Shown here: positions 42,063 to 51,945 of the stretch, in pieces | Position numbering within the stretch: position 1 is the first letter of the stretch | How the letters are laid out: each line of letters opens with the position of its first letter | Source of the DNA: Pomphorhynchus laevis | Lineage: Eukaryota; Acanthocephala; Palaeacanthocephala; Echinorhynchida; Pomphorhynchidae | Reading direction: 5' to 3' | Assembly: GCA_012934845.2 (NCBI GenBank) | Contig: WNNJ02001682.1 | Span: forward strand, 1 to 64,000 | Length of the DNA stretch: 64,000 bases | Notes under the pieces: model-generated | Databases searched by the model: none | Told to the model about the DNA's origin: nothing | What the model saw: only the letters and a program-made list of their open reading frames with translations | Made by a program: the position numbers and the translations under genes

Positions 42063-43088
42063 ATGGGAGGACGTAAGAAAACAACTAAGACCGACACCAA
42101 CAATGGACAACTGCAAGTACAGTGCTCGGTACACGACCGCAGCGTCTGGACAACAATCGCCTGCGACAAGAATAAGGCTAAAGAAGACTTCGTATGTGGT
42201 TTTTGCGCCAACAAACTAATCTGCAACCTTTCCAATAAGCACATATCAACATCCAACACGTCAACTCAAACTACCCCCGTCGTTTCTAATGTCCTTTCTC
42301 CACCCACCGACCCTGCCACTATATACACTTCCCATTCCATGTCATTTTCACTCCCCGACACCCCACGTACCGTCCTTCCCGTCTCATTTCTCAATAACTT
42401 GCATCCATCAATCAAAATCACCTCCACCAACCTCCACTATCCTTCTACTCATAACCTTTCCTCACATCGCTTGCCACCCTCTTTATTATCATTATCCTCT
42501 ATGTCTCCCGTCGTCAAACCATATCCATCCAAATCATCAACTGCCAGCTCTTCTATCGTGATCTCACCTACTCACGTCAGTCGTCCTTCTTTACGGAAGT
42601 GCTATCCTTCTCGCGATCGTTGCGTCATTGTCACTAATATCACGCCTTCCAACCCCTTATCTCCACAAGCACGTCTGGACCACGATGTTTCCGCCTTCAG
42701 AACCATCCTCACGCCTATTGTTCCTGCGGATAAACCATCTTTTTTCAAGGACATTTCTCCTGTCGCATTCATCCGTCTAAACAAATCTTCTCAATCTAAT
42801 CCTTCCCAGCCCCCTCTCCTAAAAATTGTTTTCAATCATTGCTCTCACAAGTCTTCTGTCCTCTCTCAACAATTCAAACTCATGTCATCTTCAACCACTC
42901 GAATTTTCCCCGATCGCGCCCCTTCTGAAATCGCTCAAATCTCTTCAGCCCGCATCAAAAAACGCCGTCGCGAGGAAAACGGCGAAACATCACTCTCCAT
43001 TCGAAACATAGACGGAAATTTTCAAGTTGTCCACACCCGTGCAAAAATTCGATGGCGCTCCATCTCTTCTATGTGTCTTCTCCACTAG
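42063..43088 (+). CDS. Family A ORF1 protein, intact reading frame
   Basis: A 341-residue protein from the ATG 42 bp after the array: basic N-terminus (MGGRKKTTKTD), zinc-like module (VQCSVHDRSVWTTIACD to FVCGFCANKL, residues about 20-55), a Ser/Thr/Pro-rich middle, then a conserved C-terminal domain (CVIVTNITPSNPLSPQARLD, FFKDISPVAFIRLNKSS, IVFNHCSHKSSVLSQQF) and a basic end (SARIKKRRREENGETSLSIR, IRWRSIS). LINE ORF1 proteins bind element RNA and help target priming; that role is inferred. The ORF2 ATG (43052) lies inside the last codons with a 37-nt overlap, which suggests coupled translation. This is the only visibly uninterrupted family A ORF1 here. Confidence 0.85.
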   Translation: MGGRKKTTKTDTNNGQLQVQCSVHDRSVWTTIACDKNKAKEDFVCGFCANKLICNLSNKHISTSNTSTQTTPVVSNVLSPPTDPATIYTSHSMSFSLPDTPRTVLPVSFLNNLHPSIKITSTNLHYPSTHNLSSHRLPPSLLSLSSMSPVVKPYPSKSSTASSSIVISPTHVSRPSLRKCYPSRDRCVIVTNITPSNPLSPQARLDHDVSAFRTILTPIVPADKPSFFKDISPVAFIRLNKSSQSNPSQPPLLKIVFNHCSHKSSVLSQQFKLMSSSTTRIFPDRAPSEIAQISSARIKKRRREENGETSLSIRNIDGNFQVVHTRAKIRWRSISSMCLLH

Positions 43089-44901
43089 ACTCTATCGCCG
43101 CCACACACGGTTTCCGCCTCAGACTCATCAACACTAGATCTATTCTCAATAAATCCGATCTTATCCTCAACCTATTCACGAAACGATCCATCGATCTCTT
43201 CTGCCTCACCGAATCCTGGCACTCAGATACCGACGACCTTTCCATTCGCCGTTTGCTCTCTGCCGGTTGCTACCTAGTCAAATCCGCCCGCCCACTCAGC
43301 TCATGCCCTTCTAAATACTGAAATCATGGCTGCATAGTCGCATTCGCGCGTCACCCCGCGTCTCTTCGCAAAATCACTTCTCCTTTCAGTCCTTGTTCTT
43401 TTCAACTGCTAACTTGTCGTTCTTCTAACCCGATCACTCTAGATCTCGCCAATGTATACCGTTCTGGTTCATCAGCTCCCACAGCCTTATTTTTTACCAA
43501 ACTCGCTGACCTCCTTTCTCATTGTTCTTTGTCCTCAATCCCTTCACTCGTTCTAGGCGACTTCAATATCCGCATAGACCGCCACTCTTCCACGTATTCC
43601 ATCCGGTTTATCAACATTCTATCCAACTACGATCACAAACTAATCGCTACTGCCCCAACACACATACTTGGTGAGAGACTCGACATCATCGCTGTCCCCG
43701 ATCATTTTGCTGCCTACATCTAACTGTCCATCTCTGATCATGGTCTATCCGATCACTTTCTTATCACCATTGATCTCACTCGCAACCACACCTCTCCTCA
43801 CACACCTACAATCCTACGTCGCCCTTGGAAAATCTAAACCTCTCTCTTCTCCGCTCTGCCTTACTCAAATCGTCTCTATCTTCTCACACAATAACATCTT
43901 CCTCTCTTCACGATCTCGCCCTTCTTTTCGACTCTAAACTCACATTCACTCTTGATCTTTTCTTGCCCTTCAAGTCTCACCCACACTCTCGCTTGCACCG
44001 TGCCAAATGGTTTGACATCCAATGCCTACTCTCAAAGCGTCGACTCCGCCATGCTTTTCGAGTCTATCACCGCTCTCTCAGACGTGATTTCCGCTCGATC
44101 ACTCCGTCTTTCCGTGATTCCTATCTTGCTCTTCGCCGGTCTCATCTCAACCTACTACGTACCAAATGCAACTCCTTCTGGCAGCATAAAATCATCACTT
44201 CATTCAACTCTAAGACTCTCTGGCATACTTTTAACTCAATCCTTGCTCGCTCTTCTTCGCCTGCAACATCAATGCCAATGATTATTCGTAATTTCTCCAG
44301 ACTAAAGTATCCACGTTGCTCTCTCACACCCCGGCCTCCATCCTCTGCCACTCTGCCCAGTCTAGCATCATCCTTCCGGAACTCTTTCATCTTCTCCCTG
44401 TCTCACCTACAGAAGTCTCATCTGTCCTTATGTCCTTGCCCAACAAAACCTCACCTGCCGATCCTTTTCCTACTCACATATAAAAATATATATGCACATC
44501 GATATCCCCATTTCTCACAACCTTGTTTAACTCGTCTATCCGCAGTCATATTTTCCATTCACACTGGAAATCCGCAATCGTTCGTCCCCTCCTTAAGAAA
44601 CAATGGCTCGACCCCTCCCTTCCATCTAGCTATCGCCCAATTTCACTACTCCCTACTCTTTCTAAGCTCTTAGAACGCCTCATCTTAATACATATCAACG
44701 CTTATCTCACCTCATGCAATCTGTACCATCCTTTACAATCCGCTTTCCGCTCTAATCACTCCACAGAAATCATATGCATAAAAGTGTACAACGACTTACT
44801 CATTTCTCGAGACAAGGATCTATATAGTGTTCTTATCTCCCTCGACCTCTCCTCCGCATTCGACATTGTCGATCACTCCGTCCTCCTTTCTCGCTCCCTT
44901 A

Positions 44902-44930
44902 ACAAAATTTTGGTTTCTAAAAAACATACA
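44902..44930 (+). repeat. Junction sequence shared with 21150-21180
   Basis: AAAATTTTGGTTTCTAA followed by AAACATACA is present here and near 21153-21180 (and in the duplicate near 63510). In each place it directly follows a truncated family A copy, but the truncation points differ (RT here, endonuclease start there). Confidence 0.6.
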
Positions 44931-45090
44931 ATTATTCCTGTCAGTTCAAGATTATTCCTGTAAGTTCCAGATTATTCCTGTCAGTTCCAGATTATTCCTT
45001 TCAGTTCCAGATTATTCCTGTCAGTTCCAGATTATTGCTGTCAGTTCCAGATTATTCCTGTCATTTCCAGATTATTCCTGTCAGTTCCGC
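44931..45090 (+). repeat. 20-bp tandem array, 8 units, 5' end of B3
   Basis: The unit ATTATTCCTGTCAGTTCCAG repeats eight times with single-base changes. It is followed by a palindromic GCTCGCTACGCTCGCG stretch and the ORF1 ATG at 45134. Copy B1 carries the same array, also with eight units. Confidence 0.95.
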
Positions 45091-47525
45091 TCGCTACGCT
45101 CGCGAGTTGAGCTCAATCTATCAATAAAAGGTCATGCCTAAAAAAGCGCGATCTCAGATACCTGTTCCTGATCAAGAATCTTCCACATCGGAATGCAATG
45201 ATGGTTATACCAGCTTTGAAGTCGGATGCGATTCTAAAGATTGTAATGTATGGACAATTGTTCGTGTTACAATATCCGACCACTCGGTGTATAAACGTAA
45301 ACATTTCACATGCGGTTTTTGTACATCAGTACGACTACTACTGTTATCCTGCTCCTCTACTCCTGTATCACACACGACAACTCAGACCAATGCTGTATTA
45401 GATGTTTCCCTCATCTACTATCTCGTACCTCCTATTTCGTATACCTCCCCCAATCTAAATAAATCTCAAACTTCTTTATTCTTTTAACGTACTTCTTACT
45501 CGACCTCCCCCGTATCACTTCTCAATAATTTACATCCTTCCATCAAAATCATTTCCAGCAACATTTCCGATCAACTGATTCAACACTCCATTCCTGTCAC
45601 TCATGTCCCAACCTATCTTAATTCTCCTTACTCTACCTCCCACGTAACACTTCCAAATAATTTACAACCTTCATTTAAAATCATCTTTAGTCACATAACT
45701 GATCAACCAATTCAACACCCCAAACGCTTTCTTAAACGTTCTCCCAACTCACTCACTCAATAACTTCGTGATTCCCACATTTCTCAACGCCGTTCACATT
45801 TCATTCTTATACGTACTAAACGTACTCTCTTTTGGCGAAATCAACTCGAGTCATCTTCCAACTCCGAACTTCATTGGAATATCTTAAACTCAATTCTTTC
45901 ACGATCATCTACCCCTTGTAGATGATCGAGTTGATTATCTACAAGGGGTAGATCTACCCCTTGTAGATGATCGTATATAAATCCCGATGAATTTTCTTCT
46001 TATCTACAAACTAAGCTATCTAATTTACTTTCCCTATTACCCATAGTCCCCTTGTACCCACTCTTCTCTTTAAATACTTCTCTCCCAGAACAATTCTACC
46101 TTCCCCTTTCGTCTGATGAGGTTTCTTCGGTTCTGCTGTCATTATCTAATAAACCACTCTTTCTGACCCGATTCCCACTCACTGGCTTAAAAATATCTGC
46201 TCCTCTATCTCACCTTTCCAAATCACATTGTTCAACTCATCCATCCGTAGCCGTATATTTCCCTCCATCTGGAAATGCGCCACTGTTCGTACTCTCATCA
46301 AAAAGCAATCTCTCGACACCTCACTGCCATCTTCGTACCGTACTATCTCACTTCTCCCAACCCTCTCTAAACTCCTTGAGCGTCTCGTTCTCAAGCAAGT
46401 TAATACATATCTCTTTTCCTCCAACATATTTCCTCCCTTCCAAGCCGCTTTTCGCTCTAATTACTCTACCGAAATTGCATGTCTTAAAATTTATAACGAC
46501 TTACTCATATCGCGCGATCATAAATTATGTAGTGTCATAGTTACTCTTGATCTATCGTCTGCTTTTGACATCGTCGATCACTCGATTCTTCTCCATCGCC
46601 TTCGTCATGATTATGACTTCTCTTTACCAACTGTATCATGGTTTTCTTTAGATCTATCAAACAGTACATTTCGCGTCTATTCTAACTCTTCTCTCTCCCA
46701 TCCTATGTCCATTCCGTCCGGTGTTCCACAAGGCTCCATATTAGGCCCTATGATTTTCTCTCTTCTTCTCGGTGACCTGTCTTCGATTTCTCCTACATTT
46801 AACTTCCATGTTATGCAGTATGCTGATGACATTCTCATATATGCTCATGCACCAGTTTATCGTACTCACGATCTTAATGTTTCTGCTTCCGACAGTCTTG
46901 TCTCAATTTCTAATCATCTATATTCCCTTCGCGTTTCTCTGAATCCTGATAAATTTCAAATTACGTGGATCCTACCTCGGCGCTTCGGCTTAGAACCTCC
47001 CTTCGTATCATTAAATTCTACAATTCTTCCTATCGTTGATAATATCGTTTTCTCTAGCTTCCATTTCGACAACCAACTTTCACTAAAACCTTTCGTTAGA
47101 GATAAATTACGCTCAGCTACTTTGATACTCCGCAATCTTTTGCAAGTTCGTAGATTGATCGAAATCCCTTCTTGTATGATTCTCATATCTTCTCTCCTTT
47201 TTTCTAGACTCGATTATTGTCTTATTATATTTTCCAACTCAAGTAAATCCACTCTTCTTCCCCTACAACGCATCGTCAACGCAGCTGTCCGAATTATCCT
47301 CCGTCTTCGTCGTTTTGATCATGCATCCCATTATCTTGCTCATCTCGATTTGCCTACAATTTATTGTCGTGTTCAAATTCGTCCTCTGCTCGTTGCTTTC
47401 CGCCTTGTAACTTATCTTACTCTTCATTTCTCCACCATCCTTTTCTTGATAATTCTCGTCCTATTTACTGTTCCTTGCATTCCTGTAAATCCCTTCATTT
47501 ACATTTCCCAAACAACTCTACCTCC
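44931..47525 (+). mobile_element. Family B LINE copy B3, internally deleted
   Basis: The copy starts with the array and ORF1 (45134-45487, then degraded), but ORF1 is joined near 45720 (ITDQPIQHP to KRFLKRSPNSL) to the post-endonuclease part of ORF2, removing the endonuclease. RT is well kept (46228-47601). At about 45915-45975 a CTACCCCTTGTAGATGATC string occurs in alternating orientations. The 3' end is cut at NNSTSFK and fused to an antisense family A tail, the same junction as at 36893. Confidence 0.85.
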
Positions 47526-47601
47526 TTTAAAAATATATATTTTAACGTGGCAAATGCATGCCAGCGCAAGCTTACATGACCACAACAAACCAAAAATGTA
47601 A
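46228..47601 (+). CDS. B3 ORF2 RT, reading through into an antisense A tail
   Basis: A 457-codon frame covers RT fingers (FPSIWKCATVRTLIKKQSLD), LDLSSAFDIVDHSILLHRLR, SGVPQGSILGPMIFSLLLGD, the catalytic VMQYADDILIYAHA and the thumb (LQRIVNAAVRIILRLRRFDH). From about residue 400 it shifts frame, so its last residues (KIYILTWQMHASASLHDHNK) come partly from antisense family A tail. The palm is intact, but no endonuclease precedes it, so the copy cannot be autonomous. Confidence 0.85.
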   Translation: MFNSSIRSRIFPSIWKCATVRTLIKKQSLDTSLPSSYRTISLLPTLSKLLERLVLKQVNTYLFSSNIFPPFQAAFRSNYSTEIACLKIYNDLLISRDHKLCSVIVTLDLSSAFDIVDHSILLHRLRHDYDFSLPTVSWFSLDLSNSTFRVYSNSSLSHPMSIPSGVPQGSILGPMIFSLLLGDLSSISPTFNFHVMQYADDILIYAHAPVYRTHDLNVSASDSLVSISNHLYSLRVSLNPDKFQITWILPRRFGLEPPFVSLNSTILPIVDNIVFSSFHFDNQLSLKPFVRDKLRSATLILRNLLQVRRLIEIPSCMILISSLLFSRLDYCLIIFSNSSKSTLLPLQRIVNAAVRIILRLRRFDHASHYLAHLDLPTIYCRVQIRPLLVAFRLVTYLTLHFSTILFLIILVLFTVPCIPVNPFIYISQTTLPPLKIYILTWQMHASASLHDHNKPKM

Positions 47602-47990
47602 ATCATGTGTCGAGGTGTGAACGAAGGGTCTTTGAATTGATAAAGGAGAAGCGCGGCAGTCGTCGAGAAGAAGTTGATCCCAGGAGAGTGGGGCGGCCAC
47701 AAGGAATAGGATTAACAGCGGAAGACAATTGACAAAGGATATCAGAAACGACTGGAGTGGTTTGAGTGGACACGTTGGAGGTTGATATGTTCTTATGAGA
47801 GAGGTCGCGTATAAGTTTGTTGGCACAAAAGCCGCATAGGAGGTCTTCTTTAGACTTACTGCTGTCGCATGCGATTGTAGTCCAGACGCTGCAGTCGTGT
47901 GTCGAGCACTGTACTTGTAGTTGAGCACAGTTGGTGTCGGTCGTAGCTGTCTTCTTACGTCATCCCATCAACTTCCTTGTGTGTTTAAAC
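47530..47990 (-). mobile_element. Family A internal-deletion derivative joined to B3
   Basis: The minus strand reads ORF1 start (KEDLLCGFCANKLIRDLSHK-like, 47900-47760), then from about 47705 the last part of ORF2 (LSWDQLLLDDCRA), the tail and hairpin (47556-47571). More than 3 kb is missing between them. The hairpin carries one mismatch (GCAAGC arm). A two-unit remnant of the 16-bp array lies upstream at 48121-48152. Confidence 0.75.
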
Positions 47991-48120
47991 TGTTAGCATT
48001 ACTACTGATTGAAAAAATAGGTTTTTCTGCGAGCGGAACTGTAATTAGCTCTGTAATTTCTTTTAATATTTAGAGGGGTAAACTCTTAAAATTTCGCGAG
48101 AAGAGAGAGCGTTTCTTATT

Positions 48121-48152
48121 GATCTAGAACTGGATTGATATGGAACTGGATT
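48121..48152 (-). repeat. Two-unit remnant of the 16-bp array
   Basis: GATCTAGAACTGGATT and GATATGGAACTGGATT are reverse complements of the 16-bp unit found at 24841-25048, with one or two changes each. They fit the 5' end of the deletion derivative at 47530-47990. Confidence 0.65.
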
Positions 48153-48199
48153 GATTGTGTGTTTAAGCTGTTAAAATTTTTGTTTTAGATCCTTTGGAT

Positions 48200-48405
48200 C
48201 AATTCTTTTATTCTGATCCTTAGGATTTCACTTTTTCCTGGTTGCTGTTCCTCTATCGTGGAATCATCTAATAGCTTTATACGCCAGTTACCTCCCTGCC
48301 GTCCTTCATACATCAAATCCGATCCAATATAAACAATTTATAAGCTTGACTTTTTCATTTTTTTGTCAGTGGACTTGTAAGCGTGCAGCCTGTATGCATT
48401 TGCCA
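48200..48405 (+). mobile_element. Family B-type 3' end, 5'-truncated
   Basis: The last codons of a B-type ORF2 (FLVAVPLSWNHL-like) are followed by the 3' untranslated end GTGGACTTGTAAGC with hairpin at 48381-48397 and GCATTTGCCA. The usual ATTAAATAAA end is missing: the sequence joins the REL LINE at about 48404. Confidence 0.65.
48381..48397 (+). promoter_or_regulatory. 3' hairpin, further stem variant
   Basis: GCGTGCAGCCTGTATGC forms a 7-bp stem with one G-T wobble and a 3-nt loop. It is intermediate between the family A and B sequences and keeps the flanks TTGTAA and ATTTGCCA. Confidence 0.65.
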
Positions 48406-49271
48406 AAAAGATTTCGAGATCTTGGGGTGAACATAACAAAACATGGGTTAGAATTGCTTGGCTGTCCAATTGGTTTTCTAAACTTCGAAGCGAATTGGGT
48501 TCAGCAAAAGATTGACGAATGGCTCTCCTTATTAGTTCGGCTTAAATCAGTAGCACAGAGTGAGAGGCATATAGCATATTCTGCATGCATATTCGGACTA
48601 CAACATAAATGGAGCTATATTCTAAGAACATGCGAATGTCAAACCGAATGGTTCGAAAAGCTGGTTACGATTATTCAGCACGAACTACTGCCTCAAATTC
48701 TAGGCAAAGAGGATATTGATCACACATGGTTTAATGTCTTTTGCCTTTAAGTAGCTAACGGAGACCTAGGAATAATAAATCCTCAAAAAATAGCTAAAAT
48801 GGAGTGGTCAAGATCAGCCAAAATGTGCAACCTTCTGGACATGAATATAAGAGGATCAACTCTTTACAAAAAGCGAAGAGAAATGACTCGGATGATAACA
48901 ACAGAAAAATCTGATTTAGAACAGGGTAAATTAACCAACATAATGCCAGAATTAGATCAAAAATCGAAATCCGCTGTAAAGCACGCCTCTATTAATGGGT
49001 CTTCCTCTTGGCTCTCTGCTCAAGTAAGCGATGACAGACGATTTTAATTAAATAATTTTGAAATACAAGCGGGAATGGCATGTAGATATGGATGGGACTT
49101 GCGCTGTACATCAACATCATGCGTATGCAGAGAAGTTAAATCGACAGCTCACTTACTGTCGTGCAAATGGAAAGGACGGACCATAGTACGACATAATATA
49201 ATCAGAGATATCTTGATTGACGAAGCCAGTAAAGTATTACGGAATGTAGAATCAGAACCGATGCTCTCAAC
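48406..49271 (+). mobile_element. REL-type LINE, third family, left part
   Basis: Frames encode the post-palm part of an RT (HGLELLGCPIGFLNFEANWV, ERHIAYSACIFGLQHKWSYI, GDLGIINPQKIAKMEWSRSA) and a C-terminal zinc region (FEIQAGMACRYGWDL, SCVCREVKSTAHLLSCKWKG, VRHNIIRDILIDEASKVL). This GWDL..C.C....H.LSC..G..RHN.IRD pattern belongs to another REL-type group. Stops at 48748 and 49045 break the frame. The palm and N-terminus are absent. Confidence 0.7.
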
Positions 49272-49440
49272 TGTTCCAGATGAGAGCATCGGAACCCTCC
49301 TCCGTTCACACCTTCCTTTATCACATTCAAACACCTCCTCCGTTCACACCTTCTCGACACCTGATTAACAGTCTTGTTTTGTTGTGGTCATGTAAGCGTG
49401 CGCTGGCACGCATTTGCCACGTTAAAATAAATCCTTTTTT
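49272..49440 (+). mobile_element. Short family A tail inserted into the REL LINE
   Basis: About 170 bp: the last codons of A ORF2 (twice, as a CCTCCTCCGTTCACACCTT duplication), the stop, hairpin (49396-49411) and AAAATAAATCC plus T-run. TTCCAGAT precedes and CCAGAT follows, a likely 6-8 bp target duplication. At the 5' junction GAGAGCATCGG is the reverse complement of CCGATGCTCTC 13 bp upstream, a fold-back scar. Confidence 0.8.
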
Positions 49441-49860
49441 CCAGATACATTCGAGTTTTCAAACCAAACGACAATACGAGATCCCCGATCAAGTGCCGAT
49501 TTATCTTGCACTGGACTAACGCACTCACATACTGAGCGGACATTTTCGGATGTCACAATATTTAACCCATTTGCCCAGTATTTCGCAAGTCGAAGTCCTA
49601 CACAATTATTTGAATACAATGAAAACAGAAAAAAAGAATAAACACATTGAGCGAATTATTGAAATCGAAAAAGGAACCTTTATTCCGTTCGTAATTTCCA
49701 CCTCATACAGACAAGCAAAGGAGGCAAGTGCTTTCATCAAGAGACTAGCAACTCTCGCTCAGTGAGCGATCCATCCTCCTATGGCAAAAATGTATGTTCG
49801 CTGCGACAACGTATAGGTGTAGCGCTAACAAAAGCAAACGCCTGGTGTCCGAAATGAGAC
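49441..49860 (+). mobile_element. REL-type LINE, third family, right part
   Basis: The sequence resumes with a region that in one frame gives DVTIFNPFAQYFASRSPTQL and then HIERIIEIEKGTFIPFVIST and QAKEASAFIKRLATL. The D.R.FNPFA and E...F.PLV.S motifs are the restriction-like endonuclease and C-terminal helix of this LINE group. The end is unclear beyond about 49860. Confidence 0.7.
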
Positions 49861-49959
49861 CTAAAAAATTATTATTAAACTATCTTTTTTGGGCCACTTG
49901 CGGGTTACCTCGACTGTTTGTTTTACTAAAATAAATTTTTCCATTAAAAAAAATTATTC

Positions 49960-50165
49960 TGTATTTATGTGAACGATTTACCTGGTATCCTGAGTTCAGA
50001 TTCACTTTTGCCTATGGATGATCTTAAAATTTGAGGAACATTTGCTCGAATTGTTCATGGGCTTGCTCTAACGGCTTGTCTGTCAATGTATCGAAGTGTG
50101 TTTGCATGCTTATACGTTCACGTAATGATGGTTTAGAGCCAACACATCGTCTAGATGGTCAGCTA
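49960..50165 (+). mobile_element. CR1/Jockey-like RT palm scrap
   Basis: NDLPGILSSDSLLPMDDLKI in one frame and CSNCSWACSNGLSVNVSKCV in another match the palm and following region of D-like RTs. The catalytic motif reads MDDLK. It is only about 200 bp long and is frameshifted. Confidence 0.65.
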
Positions 50166-50285
50166 CCTAGATCACCTCCGTTCCCACCTTCTCGACACAT
50201 GATTTGTATTTTTGTTTTTCATTGTTTTCGTGGTCATGTAAGCGTGTGCCGGCACGCATTTGCCACGTTTAAATAAGTCCTTTTT
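50166..50285 (+). mobile_element. Family A 3' tail, very short copy
   Basis: Only the last ORF2 codons (CCTTCTCGACAC), stop, hairpin GCGTGTGCCGGCACGC at 50242-50257 and GCATTTGCCACGTTTAAATAA remain. The stem keeps pairing through a T-G wobble. Confidence 0.75.
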
Positions 50286-50861
50286 AATAATTATTTATTA
50301 ATATTTAATTAATTATTAAAATTATTTAATTTTATTTATTATTATTTTTAATCTTAAAATAATATAAAATACAAATACTAGGTTAGTTGATCTGATTTAT
50401 TAAAATGACAAATTAATCGCAGCTCATCGAATTAATCAGTAACAAGTTGTCTATATAATGTTATATACCAGGTTTCGTCAACGGAAGTCCTGTGGCCACC
50501 TGGTGGGTCCTGAAATCTTCAGGGGGTATATACAATTTTGTAAGAGTTGGGGGGCCACAGAGTTTTCTAGGGGCCACGGAGTTTTCGACGAGCGCACACC
50601 TAGTCGAATTAGGTCCGCTGTGAAGTATGACTTAAACAGAATAGATGACAAAAATTAAGTAAACGATGACTGTTCACAAGTCGATTTCCTGTTTGTACAC
50701 GCAAAATCGATTGTACACACAAAACTTTCATATTTTAAGTTCTGTTCTATATCTCAATTATTGTTTATATGTCTATAATTGTACTGATTCAAACATTATA
50801 AGCGAAAATAACAAGAAATGGAATACACAAAAAGAAAATGTCGGAAATATTCTGAGAATGT

Positions 50862-51914
50862 TTGGAATTTGGATTCATGCCATATTCAGTCAACTTAACA
50901 CAACCAATGTGCCTGATATGTCACGCCACTTTATTGAACGAAAGCCTACGCCCATCAAAACTAAAGAAGCATTTACAGATGAAACATCCGGAAGAGTCCA
51001 CGAAGACCATGTATTACTTCAAAGCAAAACGCGACGCATTTTTATCCCGCGGCAATCTGGATAAATTATTTTTATCAGCTCAACGTAAAACCGATACGTG
51101 GTTGATTATTTATTACGAAATAGCGGAAATAATGGCAAGTCAGGATTGACCCATTCAATTGGAGAATAGGTGATCGCTCCTGCGGTTGATAAGGTGATTG
51201 CAGGAATGATTAATCTGGACCCCACTTCGATTCTCAAGTCTATAGCGTTCAGTCCTTCCACAATTTCTTGCAGAATTGATGAAATCAGCGGGCATATGGA
51301 AGCGCAATTAGTTCAAAAACTTGTAACTAGACCATTTTCTCTCCAGCTTGATGAGTCAACATTCCAGAATAGTACGATTTCTTGATAAAAATAAATGTTT
51401 GGAAGAATTTCTTTTTGCACGATTAGTTACGCACAATTATAAAGGCGAAACGCTCTTCAAGATGGTGATGATTATTTGTCCGAAACTGATATCCCACTCT
51501 CGAATATAGTCGCATGCTCGACTGATGGAGCTCCGGCAATGATTGGACGGCATAACGGTTTTATCGCCCATTTATAACGCGCTGTACCGTCGGTTATATG
51601 CATACACTGCATTATTCATCAGCATCATCTGGCAGCAAAAACACTGAACGAGCGACTACATGAGTCGATGAATACGCTAATACTAACGATCAACCACATA
51701 AAGTCGAATGCACTATGTGAGCGTCCTTTAAAGGAAATTTGTAAAGACGACGAAGAGTCATATAATCAATTACTGTTTCATATCGAAGTCCGATGGCTTT
51801 CAAGGGGGAATTGTTTACGCAGAGTTGTCGAACTTTGAGATTATATAAAATCATTCTTTGCACAACACGAATTAGGAAGTGAATTTTGTAAAGTCAAAAA
51901 GGACATTTACTTTA
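50862..51914 (+). pseudogene. hAT transposase, N-terminal and middle part
   Basis: A BED zinc finger (PMCLICHATLLNESLRPSKL and KKHLQMKH) is followed by LVQKLVTRPFSLQLDESTF, the start of the catalytic core, and CIHCIIHQHHLAAKTLNERL and HIEVRWLSRGNCLRRVVEL further on. These match ZBED5/SCAND3-like transposases. Stops and frame changes are present (for example after 51149, at 51383-51385 and near 51838). It would bind the terminal repeats and cut and paste the element when active; this copy is dead. Confidence 0.85.
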
Positions 51915-51945
51915 TAATAATACAAATTTATTTAATGTGGCAAAT

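Larger units (their letters stand above)
41835..44897 (+). mobile_element. Family A LINE copy A4, 3'-truncated
   Basis: The copy has a 14-unit 13-bp array, an intact ORF1 (42063-43088), ORF2 from ATG 43052 with endonuclease (broken by a stop at 43319-43321 and later frame changes), and RT fingers to LDLSSAFDIVDHSVLLSRS near 44895. There it ends and joins the AAAATTTTGGTTTCTAA sequence, then the 5' array of a family B copy. Palm, thumb and tail are missing. Confidence 0.88.
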
